A stretch of 64,000 nt of DNA from assembly GCA_013400115.1 (NCBI GenBank), contig VXBP01010393.1, forward strand, positions 547,395 through 611,394. The letters are read 5' to 3'. Positions 10,100 to 20,587 of this stretch are shown here, one piece after another (position 1 is the stretch's first letter; each line of letters opens with the position of its first letter). The stretch is from Rhinopomastus cyanomelas. Lineage: Eukaryota > Chordata > Aves > Bucerotiformes > Rhinopomastidae. Under the pieces are notes generated by a model that was not told the origin of the DNA, did no database searches, and worked only from the letters and a program-made list of their open reading frames with translations. Position numbers and translations under genes: made by a program.

Positions 10100-10420
10100 C
10101 GACTGGAGCCGCTCTGTTCTATTCAATCACTGCCGAGGCCCCAAGTTTCTCCCCTTTAATTGCTGGAAGCAGGGAAGCTTTAGTCACAGTGTAATGTACC
10201 CAGGCATGTGTGGGGTTTAATGAATCATCCTAACTCCGCTCTCCAAGCAATTAGGTAAAATCTAGCTGTTAGTTAGTGAGGCATAAAATAAATTTAATCT
10301 CGCTTCTAAAAAATCAATTAGAGGGCTGTAATGCATAATTCAATTTGGGTCATGCTACATAAATTTCCCGGGTTTAGGATGTTTTGCAGCCGCTTGTTAT
10401 TAGGGGTTTGGGCTGGGGCT
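10100..10420. promoter_or_regulatory. Strong candidate enhancer, AT-rich islet
   Basis: About 320 bp of unique AT-rich sequence in a GC-rich setting: CTTTAATTGCTGG, GTTTAATGAATCATCC, CAAGCAATTAGG, AATTTAATCTCG, AAAATCAATTAG, and ATGCATAATTC, which is an OCT/POU-like site near 10331. It has many homeodomain cores and no repeat or codon structure. It lies between two CR1 clusters that stop at its edges, which fits selection against insertion. This is inference. Confidence 0.45.
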
Positions 10421-10557
10421 GGTTTTTTCCTTCAGCTGAACTGCCTGTGGGTTGAGTTTGGAGCTGGGGAAGGAGGAGGGGGGAACAGTGGCTTTAAAGC
10501 AGCCTGGAACATCCTCACTGCGGCTACAAGTTGGGTCTGAAGGTTGTCCAACCCTGC

Positions 10558-10725
10558 TCAGAACCACAGAGCACTAGGGGTTGGAAGGGACCTCGAAAGA
10601 TCACCCAGTCCAGTCCCCTAGAACCAGCCACACAGGAACAGCCCAGGCGGGTTTGAAACGTCTCCAGAGAGGGAGACTCCAGAGCCCCCCTGGGCAGCCC
10701 CTGCCAGGGCCTTCCTAGAGAACAG
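10558..10725 (-). mobile_element. CR1 LINE 3' end, group A
   Basis: Antisense tail 'gcactaggggttggaaggga', then 'cacacaggaacagcccagg', then 'gagggagactcc'. It is the first of three CR1 3' ends stacked in the same orientation. Confidence 0.9.
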
Positions 10726-10908
10726 ATTCATAGACTCACAGAATCATCAAGGCTGGAAGAGCCCTTCAAGATCATCAAGTCCAACCGCTCACCCTACAGC
10801 CCTCAACCACCACCCCACCTCCTCAAACACCCCAGCTGCCCGGTTGTTCAACCCCTCCAGGGACGGTGCCTCCACCTGCTCCCTGGGCAGCCTGTTCCAA
10901 GCCACAGG
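10726..10908 (-). mobile_element. CR1 LINE 3' end
   Basis: It begins with octamer remnants 'cacagaatcatcaagg', then 'aagatcatcaagtccaacc' and 'cccctccagggacggtgcc', ending at 'cagcctgttccaagcc'. Its tail abuts the broken end of the preceding copy. Confidence 0.9.
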
Positions 10909-11165
10909 ATCTCAGAGTCACTGAGGCTGGAAGAGAGCTCCAAGACCGTCCAGTCCAAGCATCACCCCAAGCCCACCCTGCCCACTAAACCCTGTTCCCC
11001 AGGGCCACACCGAAGCAGTGTTTGAACCCCTCCAGGGATGTCGACACTTCTCCTCCCCGGGCAGCCTGTTCCAACCCCTGAGCACTCTGCCAGGGAAGAG
11101 ATTTCTCCTGGTGGCCAACCCAGCCCTCCCCTGACACAGCCTGAGGGCACCTCAGCAGGCTCCCT
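10909..11165 (-). mobile_element. CR1 LINE 3' end
   Basis: The third stacked copy: 'cagagtcactgaggctggaa', 'cccctccagggatgtcgac', 'cagcctgttccaacccctga' and 'gagatttctcctggtggcc'. All three run toward the left, so this is serial insertion or tandem rearrangement. Confidence 0.88.
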
Positions 11166-11465
11166 GTGGAAGCGCTCCGCACAGCACCCAGCCAAGACCC
11201 GCCCAGTATCTGAGAGAGGGGTATCAGCAGGTGGGATCCCGCGTGGTGACGGTCAACCTGCACGGAGGGGGGTGTCAGAAACCATCTCGGATCTGCCCTT
11301 CCGGCAGTCAGCGGAGCCTGAGCAATAAAAATGTGTGAATTATCCCCGTTTATGGCTTCTAAAGAGCTTTTCCATCTGGCCAGCACTTGGAGAGAGTAAG
11401 TGATGGACCCAGAGCAGCTGCTGGTGCAGACGATGCACTTGGTGCAGGGGGAGCCAGGACGGGGT
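11166..11465. other. Short unique segment, no gene seen
   Basis: It contains GCAATAAAAATGTG at about 11323, a chance polyadenylation-type AATAAA, and a small AT-rich patch. No gene is supported upstream of it. Confidence 0.35.
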
Positions 11466-11868
11466 CACACAGGCAGAACGAGATGCTCAGAGGGCTGGAG
11501 CCCCCCTACTCTGAGGACAGGCTGAGGGAGCTGAGGCCGTTCAGCCTGGAGAGGAGACGCCTCCAACGAGACTTCAAAGCAGCTTCCAGACCCTGAAGAG
11601 GCTCCAGGAAAGCTGGGGAGGGAATTGTCCGAGTGACTGTGGTGCTAGGACGAGGAGGACGGGTCCAAGCTCAAAGAGAGGAGATTGACGTGAGAGATCT
11701 GCGGCAAAGTCCCTCCCTGGGTGGGAACAGGCTGCCCGGGGAGGTTGTGGCTGCTCCATCCCTGGCAGTGTCCAAGGCCAGGTTGGATGGGGCTCCGGGC
11801 ACCCTGCTCTGGGGAGAGGTGTCGCTGCCCACGGCGGGGGTTGGCACTGGGGGAGCTCCAAGCTCCCT
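11466..11868 (+). mobile_element. CR1 LINE 3' end, group C
   Basis: Blocks: 'ggctgagggagctgaggc', 'ttcagcctggagaggagac', 'ggctccaggaaagctgggg', 'aacaggctgcccggggaggt', 'ctccatccctggcagtgtcc' and 'ccaggttggatggggctcc'. The tail is degenerate ('ggcactgggggagctcc'). Confidence 0.88.
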
Positions 11869-12054
11869 CCCAGCCCCGCGCAGTGGGATCCGAGCAGGCA
11901 GCCAAGGCAGGGGCTCTGCCTCTCCGGAGTGTCCCAGCCCTTTCCCGGCCCCCAGCGATGCTGCAGGACGCGGCTGCAGCTGGAGGAGCCGCGGTGTCTC
12001 CCACCCCCGAGCAGCCAGGGGTGCGAGCGTGGAGCCGACCCCAGCTCAGCGCCG

Positions 12055-12430
12055 CAGCTCGACCGGCGAAGCTGCTTAATCTTCTAATTAAGCTCCGCTT
12101 CTCCGCGGGTGATCAGGGCTCCGCAGTCTATTAAAGCCGCTCCTCTTCCGATAATCTTCTCCTCTTTTGCATTTCTTTGGGGGGCGGATTGCAGCGAAAT
12201 CTCTCTCCAGCTGCCCAGGCTCTGACAAAACAGCCTTCTCCAGCCATTTTTGTACCGATGGTTGCTTCCCCCTCCCTGTTTCGAGCCAGAAAACCTAAAT
12301 AAATAGATATTTACGTTCGCTCACGTCGACTTTGCTCCCCAGCGGCTGGGGACAGGCGACTTTTCATGCGGCTCCCACTCTGATTTCGCTCGTTTATTAA
12401 AGGGCAGATCCTCGAGAAACCTTTGTTCGC
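12055..12430. promoter_or_regulatory. Candidate enhancer region
   Basis: Two AT-rich islets. The first has CTTAAT and TAATTAAG flanking CTTC (12075-12092), then CTATTAAAGCC and GATAATC. The second has CTAAATAAATAGATATTTACG (about 12293-12313) and GTTTATTAAAGGG. Both are non-repetitive and in CpG-bearing sequence. Confidence 0.4.
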
Positions 12431-12584
12431 TGCTGCCAAGCAGCCCCAAGAGGAGGCAGGGCTGGCTGAGGGGAAGCACCGTCTGCCTCGACCCGCGGGA
12501 GGGGGGTGATTTAGAACCCACCAGCTGGGGGGGTTCTATTAGCAGCACGGCCTCCCAGCTGCACAAAAACAACCCCGAGCCCCG

Positions 12585-12660
12585 CACCCCGCTGTCAACA
12601 TAATCCCTCGCTATTGTTAGCCCGCGGCGCCTTGTTGCCTAGCAGTTTCCCTTTCCGGCT
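12585..12660. promoter_or_regulatory. Small candidate regulatory islet
   Basis: TGTCAACATAATCCC and CTATTGTTAG (SOX-like) lie in a short AT-richer patch. Weak evidence. Confidence 0.25.
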
Positions 12661-13360
12661 CAGAGGGGTTCAGGACGCGGGTTTGGATCTCGGGAAGGTG
12701 GGGAACCCCTTCCCTGAGCAGGATGTCGTCGGGGAGTGATGCGGGGTCCAGCCCCACAGCTGCACCCAGGCCCCCACCGTAGGTTTGCAGGGTTCCAGGC
12801 AGGTCCCACCATGCTCCTGCTGGTCTCCCAGTAGGTTTGAACAACCCCGTGACGACGCAGCCTCAACTCAGGTGGTCCCGGGGAAGGGTTTCCGCAGCCT
12901 CGTCCCACCCAAGGGTGCCCTCTGAGCACCCCAGTTTCAGGAGCTTCCGGGTATCCTCTTGCCAGCCCGTGCCTGGGCCCTGGTTTTGGTCCCGGGGTGA
13001 TTAGGATTTAAAATTAAAACTCAGACTCCTTGGCCTGAAATGACACCGAGGAGCAGGAGGCATCTGCATACCTCAGGAGCTGGGCTCAGGGCAGCGTCAA
13101 CCCTGTCACCGAGATCTAATTATAAACCCCGGGGAAAGCTCCCCCACCCCGGCTCCACAGCGGGAAGGAGCCTCGAGCTTCACTGAGACCCCCCAACCCC
13201 ACCCCAACACCGAGGGCATGTGTGTTGGGGCTGGGGGATGGACGAGCAGCAGCAGCCCTTCACTTGGCGCCATCCCCGAGGGGCGGCTGCTCGCTGCTCC
13301 TGGCCAAGGAGCCCATAGCCAGCCCCTCACAGGGCTACAGGTCTTATGGGGCTGCCCCAC
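12661..13360. other. Unique GC-rich sequence, no gene seen
   Basis: Contains AGGATTTAAAATTAAAACTC near 13004 and CTAATTATAAACC near 13116, two small AT patches. No repeat or exon is recognised. Confidence 0.35.
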
Positions 13361-13362
13361 GG

Positions 13363-13628
13363 CCCTGGGGGGATCTTCCAGCGACCTTCCAGCCCCCGAG
13401 AGGGGCTGTCAGAGGGCTGGGGAAGGCTGTTCCCAAGGGCTGGAATCTGAGGGTGGGGGATCCCTGGAACAGGCTGCCCAGAGACGTGCTGGAGAGCCCA
13501 TCCCTGGAGCCATCCAAGGTCAGGCTGGCTGGGGCTGTGGGCAACCTCTCGTGGGGAGTGCTGGCCCTGCCTCGTGCAGGGGGGTTGGACTGGGTGCCCT
13601 TCGGAGGTCCCTTCCAGCGCAGTGCCGA
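13363..13628 (+). mobile_element. CR1 LINE 3' end, group B
   Basis: Blocks: 'ggctggaatctgagggtgg', 'gatccctggaacaggctgc', 'ccatccctggagccatccaa', 'ggtcaggctggctggggc' and 'gttggactgggtgcccttc'. The tail ends at 'ggtcccttccag'. Overlapping open frames on the + strand arise from this element. Confidence 0.92.
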
Positions 13629-13749
13629 GGGCACCCGTGGGGGTCTCACAGCCCCGTGCCCCTGCCCTACCGAGACGGCCCCCACCGAGCGCTCGCAGGA
13701 ACCCACCGCCTTCACGCCGCCACCCAGCAGGGAGAGGGGTGGGCGGCGG

Positions 13750-13920
13750 GGTGGGGAGCTTTTAATCAGAGCAATAACGAGCTCTAAATGAGGAGCGAAT
13801 TAGCGCACGGTAATTGCCGAGCTCTCCAAGCCCTGAATTCCAGCAGAACCTTCCCCAGCCCTTTGAAGCCACCGCACTTTGGGGGTTTTGATTGTTTAAT
13901 AGGCGCTGGACCCCTTCCAG
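13750..13920. promoter_or_regulatory. Candidate enhancer islet
   Basis: TTTTAATCAGAGCAATAACG, CTAAATGAGGAGCGAATTAG and GGTAATTGCC lie within 90 bp, then TTTAATAGGC near 13895. Unique and AT-rich relative to its flanks. Confidence 0.4.
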
Positions 13921-14149
13921 GACCACGGGGTACAACGTGAGAAACCCTCCACGGAAGCCACGCATCGGCGTGAGGACCGGGGGCTCACACCCCACACATC
14001 CCCCCCCCCAACCACACACTTGTCACTGGGCTGCAGCCCCCAGCCGCCCTCCCTCCCTCCTCCTTCCCCGACCCCGGGCCCCGCTGGAGGGTGTTTCTCG
14101 TCCCGAGATCCTATTTTCTCGTGGCAGCAGAGATGACCTTTGTCTGCGG

Positions 14150-14500
14150 GCTGCCAGCTGCTTATAATTTTGACAGATGCAAGCACATTTCTGGGAAGCC
14201 GCATCCATGCGGTGGCTAAAGATCAACAGGCTCTGCTCAGGCTTTAGGAAGATTGATTGGCTCAGGAGAATCCCATTTGCAGCCCCGGCTGAGAATAGGT
14301 TTTACCGCCCGAGAGGCGTTAATGGCTTTGATATCGACGATCTAAATATGTCAACCTGCGGCTCGTGTTGGCATTAAGGGCCGCTATATTTATACAAAAC
14401 AGCCATTAGCAGAATGCTAATTAATGGGATTCGCTTTCCAAGTCGAGCTCAGCCCTTTCCAAGTGGTGTAATGCAAGACTCGACTCTAATCTCCCCTGCA
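14150..14500. promoter_or_regulatory. Strong candidate enhancer, AT-rich islet
   Basis: About 350 bp of unique sequence. TTTTGACAG (MEIS/TGIF-type, near 14171) is followed by GATTGATTGG (PBX-like), GGCGTTAATGG, CTAAATATGTCAACC, CCGCTATATTTATAC and GCTAATTAATGGG (near 14415). It has many homeodomain and TALE motifs with no coding structure. CR1 copies lie on both sides and none inside. Confidence 0.45.
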
Positions 14501-14510
14501 ACGGCGGGGC

Positions 14511-14537
14511 GGCTGCTGCCGCTGCTGCTGCTGCTGT
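14511..14537 (+). repeat. Short (GCT)n microsatellite
   Basis: An imperfect run of GCT/GCC triplets, about nine units, at the edge of the preceding islet. Confidence 0.75.
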
Positions 14538-14714
14538 GCCCGGCCCTCCCTGGGGATCAGCCAGATTTATTTTTTGCTGATGCTTCTCACAGCACCGTCC
14601 CGTCACCCCCCCAACCCTCCTCCCGAGGCCGGCAGCACCCACCCGCTGCTGGGTGCTGCCCCCGCAGAGAGGCAGCTTCTTTCTGCAAGGATGGCCCCAG
14701 CCCCACCAGCCACC

Positions 14715-15182
14715 CTACAAATCCCTGCTGAGGAAAGGCTGAGGGAGCTGGGAAAAAACGAGGGGTGACCCCATGGGTGTTGATCGATATGGGAAGGGTG
14801 GGTGTCAGGAGGATGGAGCCAGGCCCTGGATGGATCCGAGCGATAGGAGCTGGGACAGAGGAGGTTCCACATCAGACTGAGAAGGATGGAGCCAGGCTCT
14901 GCTCAGGGGCACCCAGTGACAGGACAGGGGGCAGGGGGTGTGAGCTGGAGCAGAGGAGGTTCCCCATCAGTGTGAGAAGGACCTTGTTCCCAGTGAGGGT
15001 GCCAGAGCCCTGGCAGGGGCTGCCCAGGGGGTTGTGGAGTCTCCTTCTCTGGAGACGTTTCAAACCCACCTGGGCTGTTCCTGTGTGACTGGATCTAGAG
15101 GATCCTGCTGTGGTGGAGGGACTGGGCTGAATGATCTTAGGAGATCCCTTGCCATCCCTAATGCTCTGTGATTCCATGAAAT
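14715..15182 (+). mobile_element. CR1 LINE 3' end, group A, with an internal duplication
   Basis: Runs from 'gctgaggaaaggctgaggg' to a full tail 'taatgctctgtgattcc'. The block starting GGATGGAGCCAGGC occurs at 14811 and again at 14884. The 'agaggaggttccacatcag' block is also doubled, so part of the ORF2 end is duplicated in tandem with a deletion. The tail carries the GGATCTAGAGGATCCTGCTG signature. Confidence 0.93.
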
Positions 15183-15762
15183 GGCTTCATGACACCTAAA
15201 TGAGGTGACCTGCCAGCGACAGCATCTTGTTGGAGGTAATAGATGCTCAGGGATGTTTTCCTGCACCTCTGTGGGTTGATACTTGGATGGATGCCCACCC
15301 CATAAAAGGTGGGACATGGGCTGGATGCTCTGTGCAGCCTCTGCTCCCCCAAGCTGCTCTTGTGGGGTGGGGAAGCTTCAGCAGCCTGCAGAAAACATGG
15401 GAGCTACCCTCTGGTGGTCTGAGCCCACCCTGGCTGCCCAGCAAACTCCTGGCAACTGGGAGGACATGAGAGGCTCTTGTTGGGGACAGATAACCCCGCT
15501 TTTGCTTCTGCTGCCAGGGCCAGAGCGGGTACCCAGGCTGGCAGCGGCCTCTCCGGTGATGGGAAGCTGCACCTCAGCAGTTCCATGAAAGGTTTAATTA
15601 AAACGGGCTGGAGTTAAGGAGATTTTCCCAACTGCTCAGCTTCAAGAGCATCTGGCTCAGTCTGGACCCATCCCTACAGCACCCACGGACCAGAAGACAC
15701 AGCAAAGACTGTGGGTGCCTCGTACCACCATCACCTGCAGCCCCCAGACGTGAGCCTCCTCA
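15183..15762. other. Unique sequence, no gene seen
   Basis: No repeat family recognised. Contains TTTAATTAAAACGGG near 15592. Short frames only. Confidence 0.35.
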
Positions 15763-15940
15763 TCCTGGAGAGAGGTGCTGGGGGCCCCATCCCTGAAGCC
15801 ACTCAAGCTCAGGCTGGCTGGGGCTCTGGGCAACCCGGTCTGGGGAGTGCTGGCCCTGCCTGGGTGTAGGGGGTGGTGGGACTGGATGCCCTTTGCAAGT
15901 CCCTTCCAACCCAGCGCACTCCATGACCCTGTAACACAGA
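15763..15940 (+). mobile_element. CR1 LINE 3' end, group B
   Basis: Blocks 'ccatccctgaagccactcaa', 'ctcaggctggctggggctc' and 'gggactggatgccctttgc', then 'agtcccttccaacccagc'. The 5' side is truncated. Confidence 0.9.
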
Positions 15941-18030
15941 CACCCGTTCCTTTGCTTCTGGTAGTGATCAGCAGAATAAGAACCTGGTTTTGATCTCCTG
16001 AGCCAGAGCAGCCCAGAAAGTGCTGAAGCACTTAACAACAAGCAGTGCTGGGGCAGCTCCAGCGCTGCTGCTCGCAGCCAGAAGAACGAGGTTTCATTCG
16101 ACCCCCCCACCTAGAAGGGTTTTCTGGGTGCCCTGGGCTCACGCGAGGCGAGGAGCAGCAGCCTGAGCTGCCACGGGGCTGAGAGGCGACCCAGCGCTTC
16201 CCCCGTGGGGCTGGAGGGTGAGTGGGGTCCGGCAGCTCCGCGGAGGGCAGCCCGGGAGGATCTCTCCTGCGACGATGTGTTGAAGGGAAAATCTCTTCTG
16301 CTGCTGGAGCCGGGGCCAAACCCTTGGCTGACACCCAGCTCTGGCCCCGCGAGTGCCAAGAGCTGCACTTTTTGGCTGGTTCCGCCGCGTTTTCACCCAA
16401 AGCGGTGCCAAGACACACCTCCGCGGCGGGGAACCGGGAGCCTCTGCCGGCTGGGGCGGGGGCACTGGGGTCAGGGGGATTTGTCATCACCCCGCTGCCA
16501 GGGGGATGTGGCCAGTGTGGTTTGTGTGCGGGGAGCAGCGGAGCTCAGCTTCCCCCTCCTGCCTCGGCCGAGAGCAGAAACCCTCCAGGATGGGCTGCTC
16601 GAGGTTAGAGAACCCCTGGGGATCATTAGTGGTGCAGGATCCTAATGGAAACCACAGAAGGGGGAAAGCCTCACCTTGACGTGCACCCCATGGGATGCCA
16701 CGGGTGGAGGGAGAGCCTTGGCAGAGCAGCAGCCAGCAGCAGCCCATCTCTGCGGGGAAAAGATCCCCTTTATTCTCCTCTCGTGGTTAATTTCCAGTGG
16801 TTTCCCACCGTGCAGCAGCCCTGCCTCTCGGGGTTGCTCTGATGGCCCCCGCCACAGCCCAGGTTGAGCATCCTCCCAGTCACCCATCCCCAGCAGCACA
16901 TCCCGGCCCCCAAACACATTCCAGCTGGAAGGTTTAAGCCGTAAATCCTGTGGGGATGTGCTGGAGCTCATTGTGACCCCAACGTGCGGCTGCTTCCTCT
17001 TGCCACCGACACGACTGCCGCTGCTCACTGACAGGCTGCGGGAGGGGAGAACATCTGGCCCTGCTCGGCGCTCCAGGGCCGCGGGCTATGGGCAGATACA
17101 CGTTCAGATGTTTAAATCGAGCTAGGAAATGCAGTCCCCTCTCCAGCTGCACTTTAACTCTCAGGGTCTTGGGGCTTTCCTGGCCAAAACTGAGGGACAT
17201 CAGGAATTTGAATGGCTGTGCAGCCCCGAGAGGGGTGTGTGGCACGGGGGCAAATGGGGGCCGCAGAGACAGGGGTGAGGAGCGCGGCCCCGCTGCCCCA
17301 GCAGCTCTGTGCCCGCGGCTCAGCCAGCTGTCCGTGCCCCCAGGCAGCCAGGGCGTCACTGCAGGGAGCCCAGGCAGAGCATCGCTCACGACCCCCCTGC
17401 TCCTGCTGCACAGGAGGGGCCCCATGAGGTCCAGTCTGTGGGCTGGGTGGGCTCTGCTCTTCTCAGGGCTTTACACACCCCCCACCCCCGGAAAATGAGT
17501 TCCAGAAGGTGACATCTGGGACGCATCGCTGGGGTGAGGGGGAAGTGGGAGAGATGGGGCAGCGCGGGGGGAACGGGCTGCCGGGGTCTTCCCCCGGCTG
17601 GCTGGCAGAGCATGAAGGGCTACAGCCCACCTGGGAATGAGGGGCTCCTCAGAACCCCCCGACCCCCCAGGAGGGCTCAGCCGCGAGCCCCTACCTCCTC
17701 CTGAAGAGGCGCGCGGAGCCAGCTCCCCGGGCCGTGAAGCCACACGTGTGCGCAACCCGGATCAAAGGCACGAGCGTGTTTTTATGGCCGAGGCCTCGTT
17801 CCAGTCTGGCAGTGGTCCACCCGAGCCCGCTGCCGTGCCGAGCAGCCAAAACCACCTCAAACCAGTGAGGTCCCAGTGAGGCACCGACCCCGCTGCGATC
17901 GTGCCCTGAGGTTCACCCGCGGGGCTCGCACGGCATCCCAGGGAATTGCGCGAGAACACCCACCGCATCCACAAACTGGTATTCCCAGTTAGCCCAGCTC
18001 AGCCCAGCGTCGGGGATGCCTTCCCATACT
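15941..18030. other. Unique GC-rich sequence, no gene seen
   Basis: About 2 kb without a recognised repeat. CpG is raised at about 16190-16460. A small AT-richer patch, CAGATGTTTAAATCGAGC, lies near 17105. The many overlapping open frames on both strands have no domain or splice signal that I can support. Confidence 0.4.
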
Positions 18031-18033
18031 TTG

Positions 18034-18740
18034 GCCATAATAACCCCCTGCAGCTCCAGGCTGGGGATGAGGGGCTGGAGAGCAGCTGGGCACAGAGGGA
18101 CCTGGCAGCACTGGGTGGCAACCAGCTGAGAAGGAGCCAGCAGGGTGTCCAGGTGGCCCAGAAGGCCAACGGCATCCTGGCTTGGATCAGCACTAGCGTG
18201 GCCAGCAGGGCTGGGGATGTCATTCTCCCCCTGGACTGGGCACTGGGGAGGGCTCCCCTCCAGTCCTGGGGGCAGTGCTGGGCCCCTCACTGCAAGAGAT
18301 GGAGGGGCTGCAGTGGGTCTGGAGGGGCAACAAGGCTGGGGAAGGGACTGGAGGGACAGGCTGATGGGGAGAGGCTGAGGGAGCTGCTAGGGGGGTTCAG
18401 CCTGGAGAAGAGGAGACTCAGGGGGGACCTTCTCCCTCTCTCCAGCTCCCTGAAGGGAGGTTGCAGCCAGCTGGGGGTCGGGCTCTTCTCCCAGGCACCC
18501 AGTGCCAGGATGAGAGGGCAGGGCCTGAAGCTGCCAGGGGAGTGTTAGGGTGGATGTTAGGAAGCCCTTCCTCAAGGAAAGGGTGATCAGAGCTTGGACT
18601 GGGCTGCCCAGTGGAGTGAGGGAGCCCCCATCCCTGGGGGTGCTGAAGGGCACCAGGCCCCGAGTGCCCTGGGGTGATGCGGGGTGCTGGGCTGAGCTCA
18701 GAGGGCTTCTCCAGCCTCAGCCCTTCCGTGCCGCTGCGGT
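18034..18740 (+). mobile_element. CR1 LINE 3' part, group F
   Basis: Sister of the copy at 9.4-10.1 kb, with the same blocks. It extends slightly further 5' ('aataaccccctgcagctcc') and keeps 'aaggctggggaagggactgg', which the other copy lacks. The tail is 'gggcttctccagcctcagcc'. It is dead, with frameshifts in ORF2. Confidence 0.9.
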
Positions 18741-18754
18741 TGTGTAACCCACGA

Positions 18755-18930
18755 GCTCGGGTGGGTTTGTCAAGCCGCTTGTTTTCCTAATTGTCTCCTG
18801 CTCTGTTTTCTGATCAGAGAGATGTCTTAACACAAATAATTACCGCCAAGCAGCTGATTAATCATTCAAATGCAATTAAAATGGGGGAAGTGATTTAATG
18901 GCTCGAGATAACGCACGTGGAAGGGGAAGG
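18755..18930. promoter_or_regulatory. Strong candidate enhancer
   Basis: TTTTCCTAATTGTC, CTTAACACAAATAATTACC, GCTGATTAATCATTC, AAATGCAATTAAAATG and GTGATTTAATGG lie within 130 bp. This is one of the densest TAAT clusters in the window, and it is non-repetitive. Confidence 0.45.
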
Positions 18931-19074
18931 GACGGAGCAGGGAGAGCGATGCTTCCCTGCAGCTGTCACTCAGAACGGATGAGCCCGGTCGGCTGGGTGG
19001 GAGCGAGCAGGGGGAGCAGAGCCCAGCGCCGCGGTGCCGGCACACGCCGCCGGCACACGCCGCGTGCTGGGAGC

Positions 19075-19150
19075 TGAGAGCCATTAAGCAGATATTTAAA
19101 TGAGAGCGAATAATTGCATCAATAATTCATCCGCCGCTTAGAAAGGAGCT
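19075..19150. promoter_or_regulatory. Candidate enhancer islet
   Basis: CCATTAAGCAGATATTTAAA, GCGAATAATTGC and ATCAATAATTCATCC: a second AT-rich islet close to the one at 18.8 kb, possibly part of the same element. Confidence 0.4.
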
Positions 19151-19216
19151 TCCAACGCAACGGAAGGCTTTCAGCTCGTGGAGGAGGAAGAGTCACAGGA
19201 CCATCCGACCGGGGTC

Positions 19217-19330
19217 CTCTTCTCTTCCAGGACATCGGTGCTGCTGGGGACCAGCAAGGGGCTGCTGGAGAGGCTTCACTTAAGGCTCTGGGGGTCCCGT
19301 GCTGCCAGGGTGGACACGATCATAGACCCC
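19217..19330. repeat. Non-CR1 flank shared with 32.37-32.48 kb
   Basis: About 110 bp lying beyond the 3' tail of the adjacent CR1, without CR1 features. It is identical, in inverted orientation, to the block that follows the CR1 tail near 32.4 kb. It could be a 3'-transduced segment, part of an inverted duplication, or an unrecognised repeat. Confidence 0.85.
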
Positions 19331-19600
19331 CAGGATCGTTCAGGTTGGAAAAGACCTTCAGGCTCATTGAGTCCAACCCTGAGCCCGACTGTCCCAACCC
19401 TGTCCCTGAGCTCCAGGTCTCCACGACCGGAACACGGCCAGGGATGGCCATTCAACCCCCTCCCTGGGCAGCCTGTTCCAAGGGCTGAGGGCCCTCTCCA
19501 GGGAGAGGTCTCTTCTCCTGGCCAACCTAACCTTCCCCTGGTGCAGCCTGAGGCCGTTTCCTCAGGTCCTGTCCCTTGATCCTGGTGAGAGGAGAGTCTT
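19331..19600 (-). mobile_element. CR1 LINE 3' end, group E
   Basis: Antisense tail 'gatcgttcaggttggaaaag', then 'ggctcattgagtccaaccc', 'ggccagggatggccattcaa' and 'gcctgttccaagggctgagg'. By eye about 95% like the copy at 32.1-32.4 kb over its body, while its tail and flank are perfectly identical to that copy. Confidence 0.92.
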
Positions 19601-20587
19601 CAAACTACTTCTAAAAGCAGCCTCAGGGCTGAAATCTGATGCCAAAGGGGTGCCCTGATCCCTTGGCTCAGCCTGTAACTGCTCCCAGGGGAGGTGGCTG
19701 TACCCAGGGACATCCATTTCGGGCCATGAGGAAGAGTTTATCCTTCCCCCAGCAAACCTCCACCTCCCTAGGGTCACCTGAAAGGCTCTGAGGTGAGAAG
19801 CACAGAAAGCAAACACACGGCTTAGGTGGCCCCACATCCACCTCACTGAACAAACTGAACCACAAACTGAACCCTGGTTCATACTGGGAAGACCCAGAAG
19901 ACGCTGTGAGACCTTCCATCAGCACCACTGCAGGGGGTTTGGACAGGTTCCCCAAGCAGAAGACCTCCTAGGGGTCTCTCTAAGGTTCTCAGCAGCTTCT
20001 CCCCAGACCCCAGAGGCAGAGCTGGGCTGACAACCCACAGCCACAGCCCCACCACTAATTAGCTGCTGCACCTCATCCCCTCCCAGCGCTACCAGCCTGG
20101 GCACGCTGCAGGTCTGCCCGAAACGGGGAGCATGAGGTGTCACCCCGCTCAGACAGAGCCCCCGGTGAGCTGGAGCATCTGCAGAGCCTAAGTGCTGAGG
20201 CAGCAGGCTGGGAGCTCTGCCTGTACAGGCAGTGGACCCAGCTCACCCCTCCAGTAAGGGCTCCCTGCTGGTGTTTGCTGTCCAGGGGCAGGGGAGGCTC
20301 CCGAGGTGAGGAAAGGGCCGGGACTGCTCCGGCTGCTCTTCCCAATCCGCGCGTCTCGGTGGAGCAATCGCTGCTCAGCTGTGGGGGAGCTGCAGGTCTC
20401 AACACACCTGGCTGTGTCTGCAGTGCTGTGGTGACCTCCACGGCCACCTCGGGGCAAGAGATGGAACTCTGCTTGACCCCCATGGGGCACAGGGATCCCC
20501 AGCACTGTGCAGGGCTCCTGGGCAAAGCCCACAGCTGTGCTCCTGGCCACCAGGTCAGCTGCAGGTGCTCATTTGAGCCATTGGAAG
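19601..20587. other. Unique sequence, no gene seen
   Basis: No recognised repeat. A 190-codon + frame (from about 20137) runs into the antisense CR1 at 20.6 kb, so it is not a gene. Confidence 0.4.

Noticed and set aside
11323..11337. AATAAA-type polyadenylation signal
   Set aside because: No coding exon or transcript end is identifiable upstream; the hexamer occurs by chance in AT patches.
9428..18740. The two group F CR1 copies as a segmental duplication with identical ends
   Set aside because: The second copy extends further 5' into recognisable CR1 sequence and keeps internal sequence the first has lost. They differ at about 10% by eye, as expected for separate insertions.
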